Source: Candidatus Thorarchaeota archaeon (GTDB lineage: Archaea; Asgardarchaeota; Thorarchaeia; Thorarchaeales; Thorarchaeaceae). Taken from it: DNA of 57,662 nt. Made by a program: the position numbers and the translations under genes. Below are positions 1-9,915 of the stretch, in pieces; position 1 is the first letter of the stretch; each line of letters opens with the position of its first letter. The stretch lies in the NCBI GenBank assembly GCA_016839245.1, contig JAEOUN010000015.1:1-57662 (forward strand), given 5' to 3'. The notes below the pieces were generated by a model. It worked only from the letters and a program-made list of their open reading frames with translations. It searched no databases and was not told the DNA's origin.

Positions 1-224
1 AAGAGGTCATTGTGAGAACCCATTGCCGTGACATGGTCATTCTTCCTGAAATGGTCGATCTCACAATTGCCGTCCATAATGGTAAGGAATTCCAGCGCAT
101 CAAGATCATCCCGCAGATGATCGGACATACGTTAGGAGAATTTAGTCTTACGATGAGACAAGTTAAACATGGAAATCCGGGCATAGGGGCCACAAAGAGT
201 AGTGCATATGTACCATTAAAATAA
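1..224 (+). CDS. rps19: 30S ribosomal protein uS19 (S19p), C-terminal part
   Basis: This is the C-terminal part (about 73 codons) of small-subunit ribosomal protein uS19, which contacts 16S rRNA in the head of the 30S subunit. The frame is open from base 3, so the true start lies left of the window. Recognisable family features are RTHCRDM, a conserved MIGHTLGEF stretch and the terminal block [20 protein letters not shown]. In most archaea rps19 is followed by rpl22. Here it is followed at once by foreign-looking DNA on the opposite strand. Its last ~24 codons are repeated three more times downstream, so this 3' end is probably the current junction of an integrated element. Identification as uS19 is secure. 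Confidence 0.95.
   Translation, partial: EVIVRTHCRDMVILPEMVDLTIAVHNGKEFQRIKIIPQMIGHTLGEFSLTMRQVKHGNPGIGATKSSAYVPLK
148..224 (+). repeat. rps19 3'-end repeat, copy 1 (functional gene end)
   Basis: This is the in-gene copy of a ~75-bp direct repeat. It encodes LTMRQ followed by [20 protein letters not shown] and a TAA stop. Against copy 2, 15 of the 20 codons after Q differ, all synonymously (18 of 63 bases from the Val codon to the stop). It is the left boundary of segment I. The longest core shared by all four copies is GGAAATCCG. Confidence 0.88.
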
Positions 225-235
225 GGATACTCTGG

Positions 236-263
236 AAGAAGGTGCTTCACAGCCCTTCTTTTT
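236..263. terminator. Hairpin with T run just after rps19
   Basis: The arms AAGAAGG (236-242) and CCTTCTT (254-260) flank an 11-base loop, and the right arm runs into TTT and the stop codon of the converging minus-strand gene. It would end rps19 transcription 12 bases after the stop codon. A similar hairpin follows copy 2. Confidence 0.5.
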
Positions 264-3223
264 CAATACTTTCGAAGAACTCTCTTTTCATCTAATTCTT
301 CCAATACTTCCTTTGCAAGCTCAGGCTCAGATTCAATCCATTTTTCGACCTTTTTCTTTTTCACAATGTCCTCAGGGCCACATGCAAGAGCTACTATCAT
401 AGCTCCTTTTTTTGTGCTTGTTCCATAATGCCAGAGAATTGATAATCTACCAGTTCCTTCATAATAGGTGATATTTGCAAGACATGGGATAGATACTACA
501 CCAAATTTTTCAAGTCCTTTAATTTCATCAATCATTAACTTTGATTGATTTTTTCCAATAATTGTAGATAGTTCAGATGCAGAGTTTGCAATTTCCGAGT
601 CACTATGATTTGATAGAGATTCTAAGATTCCTCCAGTAAGCTTTTTTGTACTACCAAATCTCTCAGATTTTTCAGGATTGCCAAATTCTGTCACAAGCTT
701 GATATGATCTGATTTGATTTCTGATTTGATATCATACCGATCAGATTTTGTTGGATCTAAAAGAACAACTCCTCGATCAACTTGAAATTCAGCTCCATTG
801 CAATCTTTTCTTCGTTTAAAGCTACCATCCTGTGCCCACATTGGCCCATAGTATTTTTGCAGCACCTCTGGACTTGCCCTCTTAAGCCAATCAGGGAATC
901 CCTCATTCTGCAATGATTTATCTCCACTAATCAACCCACGTCGTTCGAGGGTTCGACCAAATACGGAACTGAATCGTACTGCAATGACTCCATTCTCACG
1001 AATACCCTCACTTCTGTAAACACCACCGAATCTGGACACTTCTTTGTGAAAGATGTCTACCCGTGCTCTGTTCGATTCTGTATAGATGAATCCTTTATTG
1101 TCCCTTGCAACATGTCCATCGGACAACCCAGCACCAAGAACGCTAGCAAACATCGAGTCGATCTCTATCTTGTCCTCAGGGAATCGAGGATTGGAGATAC
1201 CACCGCTCCCACTCATTGTCTTACCAATACGTTTTATCCGTCCCTCGATGTCCTGAATCTTTTCACCATGTGTGTCCAGAACCAGTGCAAGAGATTCACC
1301 TCTCAGGTGATGCGTATTGCGGGAGAGATCATAATCGGGCGTGCCACTCGTCACCTGTCTCACCTTGTCTGTCAACTGGTCTGTGAGGTAACTGAGTCGA
1401 GTGCCGCCATCGACTCCCAGTCTGGCCTTTGCCTCATCCACCAGCTGATTCTTCTCCCTCACAGAATGAAAATAGAAGGCCTCGTTCTTGTAGATATTGA
1501 GCCAGTTGTACTCCGACATGTCCGCCCGTCGTAGGTACACCTTACTGTCCAACACGCCGATGCGGATCATCTCATCAGGATTCTTATCAAGTCCTATCCG
1601 CTGGTTCAACAGGTTCTCGATATTCTCGCGGTCATCAGCAATCGCGGTTGCGACCTCGCGGAGCCATCGTGGTCCGCCATAGTGATACTCCCTGAGTTCA
1701 GCCCACTGGACTCTCGTCTCTCTGTCTGAAGACGTGATGAGTCTCTCAAGAGACCCTGCTAGTTCTTCAGATGTGGGATGCTTCACCTCCCGCAGGTGCC
1801 TGAAGTTCTCGTATACGGTTGAAGGATCAATACGATGTTCGAATGCCTCTTTTGCGAACTTTCCCTCATATTCCTCCCGTGCCTGCTCATACGACTCCAG
1901 TCGATGCACGAGTTCCTGTGTCTTTCTCTCACTCAACCATGATGCCAAGCGCTGCTTGCCAACACCATAGTCCTTAGCAAGGTCCTTCACCATCTTGTCT
2001 GGGAGTTCGTTCCTCTCCTTCAAGCCCATCACTGTGACAAAGACCCGTGCCTCGCGATCTAACTCTGCAAAGTCAGGCAGGTCCTTCACAAAGGAATGAC
2101 GCTCTAGGGCCTGTTCGTACTTCTCCGGAGACCTGATACGATATTGCTCAGCAGTCTCGTCGATGTGATATTCGGGAGTAGGTTCCATTGCTGTCTGGAT
2201 GAGTCGAGGGATTCTCCCCTCAAGATAGCGAGACCCACTCGGTTGACCTATGCCTACCCGTTTGGACACCTCACGGATAGAGCCACCCTTTTCGATCTCC
2301 TCAAGAAACTCGTAATATTTCCCTGCAGACTCCATGTCCTTTTGATAACTGACCTGTGTCTTTGTGTGTGCCTCATGGTATGGATGGTCAAGGCAATCCT
2401 TCAATTTCTCGTATGAGTCAACATCCTCAAGACGCTCCCTTATTGCACTGACCTTCTCTTGTATCTCGTCTTGCGGTTTTGAATTCTCAGACCTTCTGGT
2501 CTGCTTGCTACTCTCAGGTGATTTCCTCTCTTCTCGTCTTTCATCCTCTTCTCTGATTCTTGCACACTCTTCATCTGATTGCATCACTTTTCTATCAGAC
2601 TCTTCTCTCATCTCTTGACGAGTATCAGGATGTATGGTATCCTCCGAGGCTTGAGGCGTCTGAAGGCTATATCTGTCTTGTATACTAGTGGTTGAATTCT
2701 CTTCTTCTGAGACAACCTCCGACGAATGTTGTTCACCGCTCTGGCATCGCTCCAATTCAGAGCCTAGAGTTAATTGAACAAATTGCTCTGAATCGGTTGC
2801 AGACTCAGAGAACTGGTCGCCCATTGATTCGAGCATCGAGGAAGTGACCTGTTCCCTTTTCTCTGGTCTCTCAGAATCACTGGTTTCAAGTTCATCTTGC
2901 AGCCTAGTACTGACCTTCGGACTCTCCTCAGTCCCATCTCGATTGTCGATGTGTTTCTCAGGATCAATCGCATTGTCTGATGGTTCTCTCTCTTTCTGCT
3001 CTAGTCTCTCAAGCACTCTTTCTTTTCGCTTCTCGATATCCTCTAGGTCTATCTCAGTCTCAACTGAACTGTCATCAATCTTATCCAGCGCTCGTTGTTT
3101 TCGTTGCTCAATCCCGATATCAGAATATTCACTGACCTCTTGTACCTCTCCCGTAGTTTCATTCTCTTGGTCCTCTTTACTCCCCTCAATGTGCCCCTTG
3201 CCTGTTTCAATATGACTCCCCAG
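263..3223 (-). CDS. LAGLIDADG-type endonuclease with charged N-terminus and HTH segments
   Basis: A large protein of about 917 aa from a GTG at 3016, or 986 aa if it starts at a CTG at 3223. The N-terminal ~250 residues are very rich in Glu, Ser and Arg and probably disordered or coiled. The middle has two helix-turn-helix-like stretches (around VSKRVGIGQPSGSRYL and LAKDYGVGKQRLASWL). The C-terminal third has two LAGLIDADG-like motifs, LGAGLSDGH and YYGPMWAQDGSF, about 95 residues apart with the acidic residues kept, as in single-chain homing endonucleases. The frame stays open and coding-like upstream of 3016 with an EQRKQRALDKI/EKRKERVLERL duplication, and a GGAGGT lies 6 bases before the CTG. 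It is probably co-transcribed with the upstream ATPase, whose stop lies 11 bases before that CTG. It may cut the rps19 target site; that role is inference. Confidence 0.6.
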   Translation of the reverse strand: MGSHIETGKGHIEGSKEDQENETTGEVQEVSEYSDIGIEQRKQRALDKIDDSSVETEIDLEDIEKRKERVLERLEQKEREPSDNAIDPEKHIDNRDGTEESPKVSTRLQDELETSDSERPEKREQVTSSMLESMGDQFSESATDSEQFVQLTLGSELERCQSGEQHSSEVVSEEENSTTSIQDRYSLQTPQASEDTIHPDTRQEMREESDRKVMQSDEECARIREEDERREERKSPESSKQTRRSENSKPQDEIQEKVSAIRERLEDVDSYEKLKDCLDHPYHEAHTKTQVSYQKDMESAGKYYEFLEEIEKGGSIREVSKRVGIGQPSGSRYLEGRIPRLIQTAMEPTPEYHIDETAEQYRIRSPEKYEQALERHSFVKDLPDFAELDREARVFVTVMGLKERNELPDKMVKDLAKDYGVGKQRLASWLSERKTQELVHRLESYEQAREEYEGKFAKEAFEHRIDPSTVYENFRHLREVKHPTSEELAGSLERLITSSDRETRVQWAELREYHYGGPRWLREVATAIADDRENIENLLNQRIGLDKNPDEMIRIGVLDSKVYLRRADMSEYNWLNIYKNEAFYFHSVREKNQLVDEAKARLGVDGGTRLSYLTDQLTDKVRQVTSGTPDYDLSRNTHHLRGESLALVLDTHGEKIQDIEGRIKRIGKTMSGSGGISNPRFPEDKIEIDSMFASVLGAGLSDGHVARDNKGFIYTESNRARVDIFHKEVSRFGGVYRSEGIRENGVIAVRFSSVFGRTLERRGLISGDKSLQNEGFPDWLKRASPEVLQKYYGPMWAQDGSFKRRKDCNGAEFQVDRGVVLLDPTKSDRYDIKSEIKSDHIKLVTEFGNPEKSERFGSTKKLTGGILESLSNHSDSEIANSASELSTIIGKNQSKLMIDEIKGLEKFGVVSIPCLANITYYEGTGRLSILWHYGTSTKKGAMIVALACGPEDIVKKKKVEKWIESEPELAKEVLEELDEKRVLRKY

Positions 3224-3234
3224 AGAGAGACCTC

Positions 3235-6200
3235 CTATGCTAGCTGTTTCTGCAGGCTTTCCATCGCAGTGGTCATCAGATGTTCACTCAATAAACTTGG
3301 ATAGAGCTTGTTAGTATGCGTGAGTAATCTCTCTCCTAACCAGAGTGGTCTGACTCCCTTATACTGGAACTCATCTATCACATCTCTCACCATATTCACG
3401 AGAGGTTCGACATCACCTCCCTTTGCAGCCTCCATTCGTTCCACGAGAGAATTAACGAACCTTGGATTTTGTACTATGTCACGTATATGATGGTCGAGAA
3501 ATTCATGAATATCCTGCTTTTCGACAACCTCGACCTTTGGTTGCTCTCTTGATACACGCTCACCCTGTTCCGGCGATGCTGTCGCTGAAGGTTTTGCACG
3601 TTCAATCCTGTCAATGACCTCCTGTGGAAGCTCTGTTAACTTTGTGAAACCGGGGTATTTCTCATAGACAGGAGTCATATGTGCGATAATCTCACTCTCT
3701 GTGATCTTCCTGTCTGGTAAGGGGAAATCAAGGTACATATTGAGAGGTTGGATCTTCACACTTCTTGTAGTTCCCTCTCCCTCAAGGAAGACTAAGGTCT
3801 CGCCCTTTCCTAGCTGATGCAAGTGCTCGCTCTGCTTCTCATCAATCCCAATATGTCCCGCAACAAGTAATCGCTCTGACTCTTCTCCAAGGGCATGGAC
3901 AATAGTATTCACGATGAGCTTGAACACTGCTGGTGCAAGACGGCTTGGTATCTGTTCAAGGATGAGCATTCCAAGACCGTTTCCTCCACCCGTTGTCAGA
4001 ATTTCCACGATTCGATTCACAACATATGTGCTTGAGTCATGTCCATAGTGATCTGGTCCCTCGGGTCTCTTTAGTGCATAGCTCGCCTCCTCAAGAACGA
4101 GAAGATTCGTGACACGCTTTGTCGCATGAGCCTTCTTGTATAGATGCAATCCAGTAGAGATCAATCCTAAACAGAAGGCTCTGTCCTCATTGGTGGGGAT
4201 ATCTTCCAGATTGAACAGAATATTGTTGTTAGCGATCTGCTCCCAAGTGATTCCCTCCTCTGTATTGTAGATTTCGACTAAGACTCTATTTCGGAGTAGA
4301 TTTGAAACTCGACTGTATATGGCTCCAAAGAAGTTCTGCTTGACCTCATTCCCATAGGGAATGTCCAAGCATACTTCCTCTACTGCATCCCAGAAGTCAT
4401 TGAGTAAGATAGGACGCCCTTTCTTGTCTGTCTTGTAATCCCAGTCACAATTTCTGTATGTCGCATGAAGTACATCATCGAGATGCATCCGCATGACACG
4501 GTCATTTGGCATCCAGCTTGACATGATATCACCCAGACCGAGAATCCAGGCTGCAGTAGTGACACCGGGTGGGGGATTGAACATATTGATCCGTAGAGGG
4601 ATTTTCGAGTTGTCACCTACCTTGACAATCCAGAACGAATCAGGGAAGAGGTGCATTAAAGGAAGCCAGTCAGAGGCACGCATAGGAACAATGATCTGCA
4701 CCTTCACACCACACTTCATTGCCTGTGCAACAACAGAGATAGCTGTCGTTGTCTTCCCAGACCGTGTGTTACCTAGGATTATCAAGTGCGACTCGAACTT
4801 CTGAGGATGAAACCAGATGAAGCGTCCAGCGATTGCATAACCATTTGCACCAATAGGATTTCCTAGAAATATTGCATTGTGATTGGGATGCTTCCACTCA
4901 GAGTAGACCAACCTCCGTTCTGTTTGGTCTGTTGGGACCAAAGCATTCGCAGAAGGAGGTGGCGATGGTAGAGGATTAGTAGCAGTAGAGAAGGTCTGTC
5001 TTCGGCTGAGGACTATACCAAGGTCACAACGAGCTATTGTGAAGAGCATAGCTGTTTCTTCTGGTGTGAGGAGTGTCAACTGACCGATTGGTCTTCCACT
5101 GATGACTCGCCAAACAAGTTCATCTCGTCTATGCATCTGGACCTTTAGATCCTTTGTAGGATCATCTGGTACAAGTGTGCTCTTCATTACCTCAAGAAGA
5201 AGCCGTGCATCTCTCTCAGCACCCTGAGTCTTTGTTCCCCAACAAGCGACGGTGATCTCAGTATTGCATGCATGTTCTATGCTCTGTCGTTGGTACTTAC
5301 GATAAAGCTTGTCTGCCTTAGTAGAGGAGTCAATGTCAACGATGACCGATGATGCCTCACCTCCACTGGAAAAGAGTCCATCTTTTCTTGTAGAGATTGT
5401 ATGCTGTGACTTTTGCATAGTTGACCTATATTCGCGATTTGTCATCCTACGCCTGAATGAACGCATTATGCCCGGTGAGACAGGAAGTGCGTAGACTTGA
5501 AGCACTCCATTTTGCATATGAGCCATTGATTCTGCAACGACTGTCAACGGATCGGCTCTCTGTCGCGTATCTTCGATTGTGAGAATCTCTCCTCTCAGAG
5601 TACCAGTAATCCCCCCGCTTATCTTCAATGACTTGAATCGGTCGTGTCGCTTAAAGCGGAACTTTGGAAGCATGCTATTCAAAAACCGTTGAAGCAAATC
5701 CATGCTGCCCTGAAGACTCTTGGCATTCATTCCAAAGGTGAGATAGTACAGCTTGAGGACACCTTGTATCTTTTCAAGTCTGATTCCAAGAGGAATTCCA
5801 GCTGCCATCATTGCACGAAGTATATTTCTGAATGGTTCCCAGAATCTTGGATTTGGTGTCTGTAGTTCGATGACATATTCCTCAGGAATCTCAACTACCT
5901 CAAAGGCACCTACAATGTCTATAGAAGTAGTAGACGCAGATGCTGCAACTGGTGCGAAATCTTCAGAGAGTGTCGTAGAGGAATATTTGTTCCCTATCAA
6001 TTTGTAGATCCAAGGATCGCCACTCAACTTACCTGTAAACATATCAACAATGATAGCTGTACCACTTGCGAGGAGGAGGAAAAGACTGAGGAGATTCAAT
6101 GGACGCATCGCTGAAATTGCTGCTGGTACTTCAAAGATAAAACTGACAAGATAAATCAGTGTAGGTATTGCGAGTCCAAGAGGAAGAGTGTACTTCAATA

Positions 6201-6429
6201 CTCTCCATTCTTTCGCAAAGACCAGAGCTGCAAAACCTGCTCCAAAGAGAAGGACAGGTGCACCAGCTCCAACAGTCTTCATAATCTGTGGTGTAAGTGG
6301 TGAAGCATGAAGAAGAGGAATTATTGCCAATCCAGCTAAGAAGATGGTACTGATTACAACTGCTCCACACTTTACTGCCAAATTAATGATAGGCTTGAGG
6401 ATTGATCCCAGCATTGATATTCCTTCCAT
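3235..6429 (-). CDS. Membrane HerA/VirB4-like P-loop ATPase (DNA transfer type)
   Basis: About 1060 aa. The N-terminus has roughly four membrane segments in the first ~130 residues. A middle domain without recognised motifs follows, then a HerA/FtsK-superfamily ATPase core: Walker A GNTRSGKTTT (about residue 550), Walker B NLLVLEEASYA (about 775), and a Q/R sensor stretch LILEQIPSRLA. The C-terminal ~200 residues are charged and helical. Membrane anchoring plus this core is typical of VirB4/TraG/CedB-type pumps that move DNA across the envelope, so the element may be self-transmissible; I see no relaxase. I chose ATG 6429. ATG 6414 behind GGAAGGA is equally likely, while 6516 would add a poorly coding leader. 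The downstream LAGLIDADG gene starts within its last bases or just after. Confidence 0.75.
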   Translation of the reverse strand: MEGISMLGSILKPIINLAVKCGAVVISTIFLAGLAIIPLLHASPLTPQIMKTVGAGAPVLLFGAGFAALVFAKEWRVLKYTLPLGLAIPTLIYLVSFIFEVPAAISAMRPLNLLSLFLLLASGTAIIVDMFTGKLSGDPWIYKLIGNKYSSTTLSEDFAPVAASASTTSIDIVGAFEVVEIPEEYVIELQTPNPRFWEPFRNILRAMMAAGIPLGIRLEKIQGVLKLYYLTFGMNAKSLQGSMDLLQRFLNSMLPKFRFKRHDRFKSLKISGGITGTLRGEILTIEDTRQRADPLTVVAESMAHMQNGVLQVYALPVSPGIMRSFRRRMTNREYRSTMQKSQHTISTRKDGLFSSGGEASSVIVDIDSSTKADKLYRKYQRQSIEHACNTEITVACWGTKTQGAERDARLLLEVMKSTLVPDDPTKDLKVQMHRRDELVWRVISGRPIGQLTLLTPEETAMLFTIARCDLGIVLSRRQTFSTATNPLPSPPPSANALVPTDQTERRLVYSEWKHPNHNAIFLGNPIGANGYAIAGRFIWFHPQKFESHLIILGNTRSGKTTTAISVVAQAMKCGVKVQIIVPMRASDWLPLMHLFPDSFWIVKVGDNSKIPLRINMFNPPPGVTTAAWILGLGDIMSSWMPNDRVMRMHLDDVLHATYRNCDWDYKTDKKGRPILLNDFWDAVEEVCLDIPYGNEVKQNFFGAIYSRVSNLLRNRVLVEIYNTEEGITWEQIANNNILFNLEDIPTNEDRAFCLGLISTGLHLYKKAHATKRVTNLLVLEEASYALKRPEGPDHYGHDSSTYVVNRIVEILTTGGGNGLGMLILEQIPSRLAPAVFKLIVNTIVHALGEESERLLVAGHIGIDEKQSEHLHQLGKGETLVFLEGEGTTRSVKIQPLNMYLDFPLPDRKITESEIIAHMTPVYEKYPGFTKLTELPQEVIDRIERAKPSATASPEQGERVSREQPKVEVVEKQDIHEFLDHHIRDIVQNPRFVNSLVERMEAAKGGDVEPLVNMVRDVIDEFQYKGVRPLWLGERLLTHTNKLYPSLLSEHLMTTAMESLQKQLA

Positions 6430-6811
6430 GTTGGTGGTAAGCGGCTTGGTATATGTGCAAATAATTGGATGTAACAAATAGTGTTTAATTTCGTGTTCAT
6501 AGTAGAAGATTAACATAAAGAGAATTAGGGTAATGACAGAGTTGCATAATTCTTCAAGAATCTTGATAAGGTTTTAAATTGTTTATTTTAGAATTTCAGA
6601 CTTTTTGGGTGCTAATTGTCTATTGACAAAGTCGCAAAATGCAAAAACATTGAGTTATTCAATCTACTCAAGATACAGGAGAGCTTTTCCTGAAGCAATC
6701 ATGAAAATCCTATATAACTCAACAAAATGCTTATACAGCAATCTACTACATGATAGAAAATCAGATAGTAGGAAAAGTGGGACTTTGGTAATTAATGCGG
6801 GGTAGTTCATA
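6430..6811. promoter_or_regulatory. AT-rich divergent intergenic region of the element
   Basis: There is no convincing gene in this ~380-bp gap between the divergent ATPase and OLD genes. TATA-like stretches are ATTTAAAA on the minus strand (6572-6579) and TATATAA on the plus strand (6711-6717). Each would leave a leader of roughly 70-130 bases. The assignments are weak because the whole region is AT-rich. Confidence 0.3.
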
Positions 6812-8647
6812 ATGAAGATATCTGAAATAGAAATCAGTGGATTCAAATCTCTGCGACATCTAAAAATGAAGATTAATGATATGCATATTCTAATTGGGGC
6901 TAACAATGCTGGAAAATCGAATATTCTAGAATCTCTCAATCTCTTTTTTACTGCTTCCAAATGTGCAGTTTCATCAAACATGTTTTGCCAATTAGGAGGA
7001 AATGATTGTGATAAAATTGAAATTACTGTGTCTTTTGAACATCTAACTGATGAAGAAAAAAAGCGTTTTCTAAAACACATTGGTGATGGAAAATTAAAAG
7101 TTCGTCGGGTTGCAGAGAGAGAGAGAGATGAAAAGGGATCTCTGAGTGATGGAACTCTAGGACCGTTTCTTTCAGTGGTTCAGAAACCCAATGATCCTCT
7201 GCTTGGCTTGAAGAAAACTGAAATCACATCAACTACTGTAAAAGAACTGGTTGATAATTACAAGTTACCATCATATGTCAATGGAACTCGGGGACCTACG
7301 GTAGAAAAAGTGAAAGAAAATTGGGAATCACTTTGCAGAGACCTTGCATCGATTAAAGGAATGTCGCCTGAGTTCATTGAATCTACCGTACTTGGATATA
7401 CTTCTGTTGCACAAGGAAATTTACCAAAATTTCTTTGGCTTCCGGCAGTTAGGGAAGCAACTGATGAGCTAAAGACCACACAAAATACATTGTTTGGAGA
7501 GATCTTCAAACAAATCATTCAAACAGAGGATTTAGGTTTTTCCACAACAGTGCAGGAAAAATTAGGTGAAATTAATGACGCACTAAATCCAGTTCGAAGT
7601 GATGGAGCTGTTATTGAACCAGATGCAATTAGTATTTTTGAATCTGAGATGACAGAAATTTACCAAGAGCATATGCCAGATGTTACAGTCCATCTGAATT
7701 TTCAATTACCAACCTTGGAAAAACTGCTTTTTTCTGGTTCAATTATCAAAGTAAATGATGGAGTTATATCTACAATTGATAATAAGGGGCATGGAGCTCA
7801 AAGACTATTCATACTCTCACTTCTAAGATTATACGCAAAGAGACTTGTTCTCAATTCTGGCGAATCTGAAAGAACATTCATTCTCGCAATTGAAGAACCT
7901 GAAATTTACCTACATCCCCCAGCTCAAAGAAACCTATTTTCAATTCTGAAACGTATGTCTTCGCAACGACAGATATTACTCTGTACTCACTCACCTTATT
8001 TTATAGATATGCATGAGTATCGAAATGTATGTGTTGTATATCGAGATAGTAAACATCATCCAACAAAAATTTTCCAAACAAATCAAGATATATTTGACAC
8101 TGATGAAAATAATGATTTTAAACTAATTTCTCAGATTGATCCAACACGCAGTGAAATCTTCTTCTCAAAGAAGGTTATTCTAGTGGAAGGAGATACAGAG
8201 CGGCTTACCTTGCCCATAATTGCTGAACGGATGGGCATTGATGTGGCTCTACAAGGGATTACAATTATTGCCTCTGGAGGAAAAACACTGATTCCATTCT
8301 TTATGACGATCCTCAATATATTTAATATTCCCTACTTGGCGATGTATGATGAAGACCCATTCCAAGAATCTGAAAACATCGAGGACTTGGATGAAACAGA
8401 ACGTTCGAAACTTTCAGAAAAAAGAAGAATTCACGATTTTAATGAAAAAATTGAATCCAAAAAAGGTGTCAATGGAAAAACTTTGATGATTCAGGGAGAT
8501 TATGAGAAACTACTCGGTATTTCCAGAAGGCAATCTGAAAAGAAGGGAAAAAGTCTTACAGCATATCGAAAACTTAGAAATCTTGATTTGTCAAAAATAG
8601 ATTCAGATTTTATTCAAACATTTAAGGAATTTATTGAAGGAAAGTAA
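6812..8647 (+). CDS. OLD-family ATP-dependent nuclease (AAA ATPase-TOPRIM)
   Basis: A 611-aa protein. The N-terminal ABC/SMC-like ATPase half has Walker A GANNAGKS (residues 29-36), a signature-like GHGAQRL stretch, Walker B ILAIEEPE (about 357) and the H-loop LCTHSP (about 391). The C-terminal half is a TOPRIM domain with LVEGDTE (about 457) and YDED (about 512). This is the domain order of OLD (overcoming lysogenization defect) nucleases, including GajA of the Gabija defence system. No UvrD-like helicase partner follows, so it is not a standard Gabija pair; two PD-(D/E)XK-like genes follow instead. ATG 6812 is the natural start because the ATPase domain begins immediately. Likely role: anti-phage or anti-plasmid DNA cleavage. 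The family call is firm; the role is inferred. Confidence 0.88.
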   Translation: MKISEIEISGFKSLRHLKMKINDMHILIGANNAGKSNILESLNLFFTASKCAVSSNMFCQLGGNDCDKIEITVSFEHLTDEEKKRFLKHIGDGKLKVRRVAERERDEKGSLSDGTLGPFLSVVQKPNDPLLGLKKTEITSTTVKELVDNYKLPSYVNGTRGPTVEKVKENWESLCRDLASIKGMSPEFIESTVLGYTSVAQGNLPKFLWLPAVREATDELKTTQNTLFGEIFKQIIQTEDLGFSTTVQEKLGEINDALNPVRSDGAVIEPDAISIFESEMTEIYQEHMPDVTVHLNFQLPTLEKLLFSGSIIKVNDGVISTIDNKGHGAQRLFILSLLRLYAKRLVLNSGESERTFILAIEEPEIYLHPPAQRNLFSILKRMSSQRQILLCTHSPYFIDMHEYRNVCVVYRDSKHHPTKIFQTNQDIFDTDENNDFKLISQIDPTRSEIFFSKKVILVEGDTERLTLPIIAERMGIDVALQGITIIASGGKTLIPFFMTILNIFNIPYLAMYDEDPFQESENIEDLDETERSKLSEKRRIHDFNEKIESKKGVNGKTLMIQGDYEKLLGISRRQSEKKGKSLTAYRKLRNLDLSKIDSDFIQTFKEFIEGK

Positions 8648-8879
8648 TAGTCAACATGTAATATTCAATTTTCAACCTTCATATTAATTTTGTATTGTTT
8701 AAATCTAGAAATTTGATACCTACTAATATACTAAAAGTGTCCAGAAACTACTGAAATAAAGATGTTTTTCGTATTCTTAGATTACTATTGTTTTGTTTTT
8801 AAAGAACAAAAAAGAATTAATGTAGCATTTGATTTGATAAATCTGAAATAGTATCTTGCTTCCACTATAGCTAAGGATT

Positions 8880-9914
8880 GTGATACAATTGGGGGAAGAT
8901 TCCAGAGCAATTAGAATATTAAAATCAATAAGAGATTATGGACTCCAGGTGGAACCAACAGCTAGGTATCCTTATGATGCTTTATTTGATATCAATGGAA
9001 AAACTGTTGCTGTAGAAATTAAACTTAGAGAAGTTGACAGAGAAGACATCAAAATATTCCAACAAATGCTAGCTGTTGCTCCAGCAGATCTCTTTGTGGT
9101 TGTTGCAAGAGGATTTGATAAGGATACATCAAGACTTGCCAATGATAAAAGAATACTATTAGTCAGAGAAGATGATATTGATTCTCTTGATTATCTTATA
9201 GATGAGTATGACTCTCAACAACAGATTTCATCAATTATTGGCAATATGTCGACTAATGATCTCAAAGAATATCTCAAGACCAAGGGTTTGGACAATATAG
9301 GATCCAGAAGACAACTCCGAAAACGACTTGGAGACTCTGATGTCAGTGTTTGGCGATTGCAAGATTTTCTAAGAGATGGACGGGGAACAATCCACTATCT
9401 CTATTTCAGCCATCCTAAGTTATTGGTTGAACATCTTAATTCTAGAAAATATCCTATTCTAAACTTCGATGTAGAAAAAGAAGTCGGAAAAATTCCAAGA
9501 ATTAGAATTCACTCTCCAGCGGGTTCGAATAGTATCATTAAAGCACTAAGAAAAATCAAATCGGGAGGCTATAAGGAAAGATCCTATCCTATTATATCTC
9601 TTTCAGATATTGACCATTGTTTTCATACATTAAAGATTCGAGGAATCAGAGTTTATGGTCACTTACCAATTCCTGAGCGATTCACGATTTCTTTTGATTT
9701 TCCATACTCACTTGAAGAAGTACCAAAGGAAATGCAATCCTTTCTAATGAGGTATTGTACCCTTGATAGATTAATATTGAAATTTGAAGGTTTCACCGTA
9801 AGTGTTACTTTTTCCCCCAATATTATTATTTCATGTCCAAACTATTATACGAAAAATTCAGCATTCTCAGCTTTTCTGAAATGTATAGAATCCATGATTA
9901 TAGGGGGCATGTGA
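8880..9914 (+). CDS. PD-(D/E)XK nuclease-like protein with SAP-like motif
   Basis: A 344-aa protein with a GTG start. The first ~100 residues resemble a restriction-endonuclease fold: an Asp in YDALFD (residues 32-37) and the pair E46-x-K48 in VEIKL, followed by a helix. Residues about 124-150 form a helix-extension-helix segment like a SAP DNA-binding motif (STNDLKEYLKTKGLDNIGSR). The remaining ~190 residues have no recognised motif. The 232-bp gap upstream is AT-rich and may hold its own promoter. One base separates it from the next gene, so the two are surely co-transcribed and probably act together. The nuclease assignment rests on the motif only. Confidence 0.6.
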   Translation: MIQLGEDSRAIRILKSIRDYGLQVEPTARYPYDALFDINGKTVAVEIKLREVDREDIKIFQQMLAVAPADLFVVVARGFDKDTSRLANDKRILLVREDDIDSLDYLIDEYDSQQQISSIIGNMSTNDLKEYLKTKGLDNIGSRRQLRKRLGDSDVSVWRLQDFLRDGRGTIHYLYFSHPKLLVEHLNSRKYPILNFDVEKEVGKIPRIRIHSPAGSNSIIKALRKIKSGGYKERSYPIISLSDIDHCFHTLKIRGIRVYGHLPIPERFTISFDFPYSLEEVPKEMQSFLMRYCTLDRLILKFEGFTVSVTFSPNIIISCPNYYTKNSAFSAFLKCIESMIIGGM

Positions 9915-9915
9915 A

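Noticed and set aside
1046..1534. A 162-codon plus-strand open frame within the LAGLIDADG gene, and similar antisense frames elsewhere
   Set aside because: They lie wholly opposite well-supported genes, have no ribosome binding sites and have unnatural composition; they are shadows of the real coding strand.
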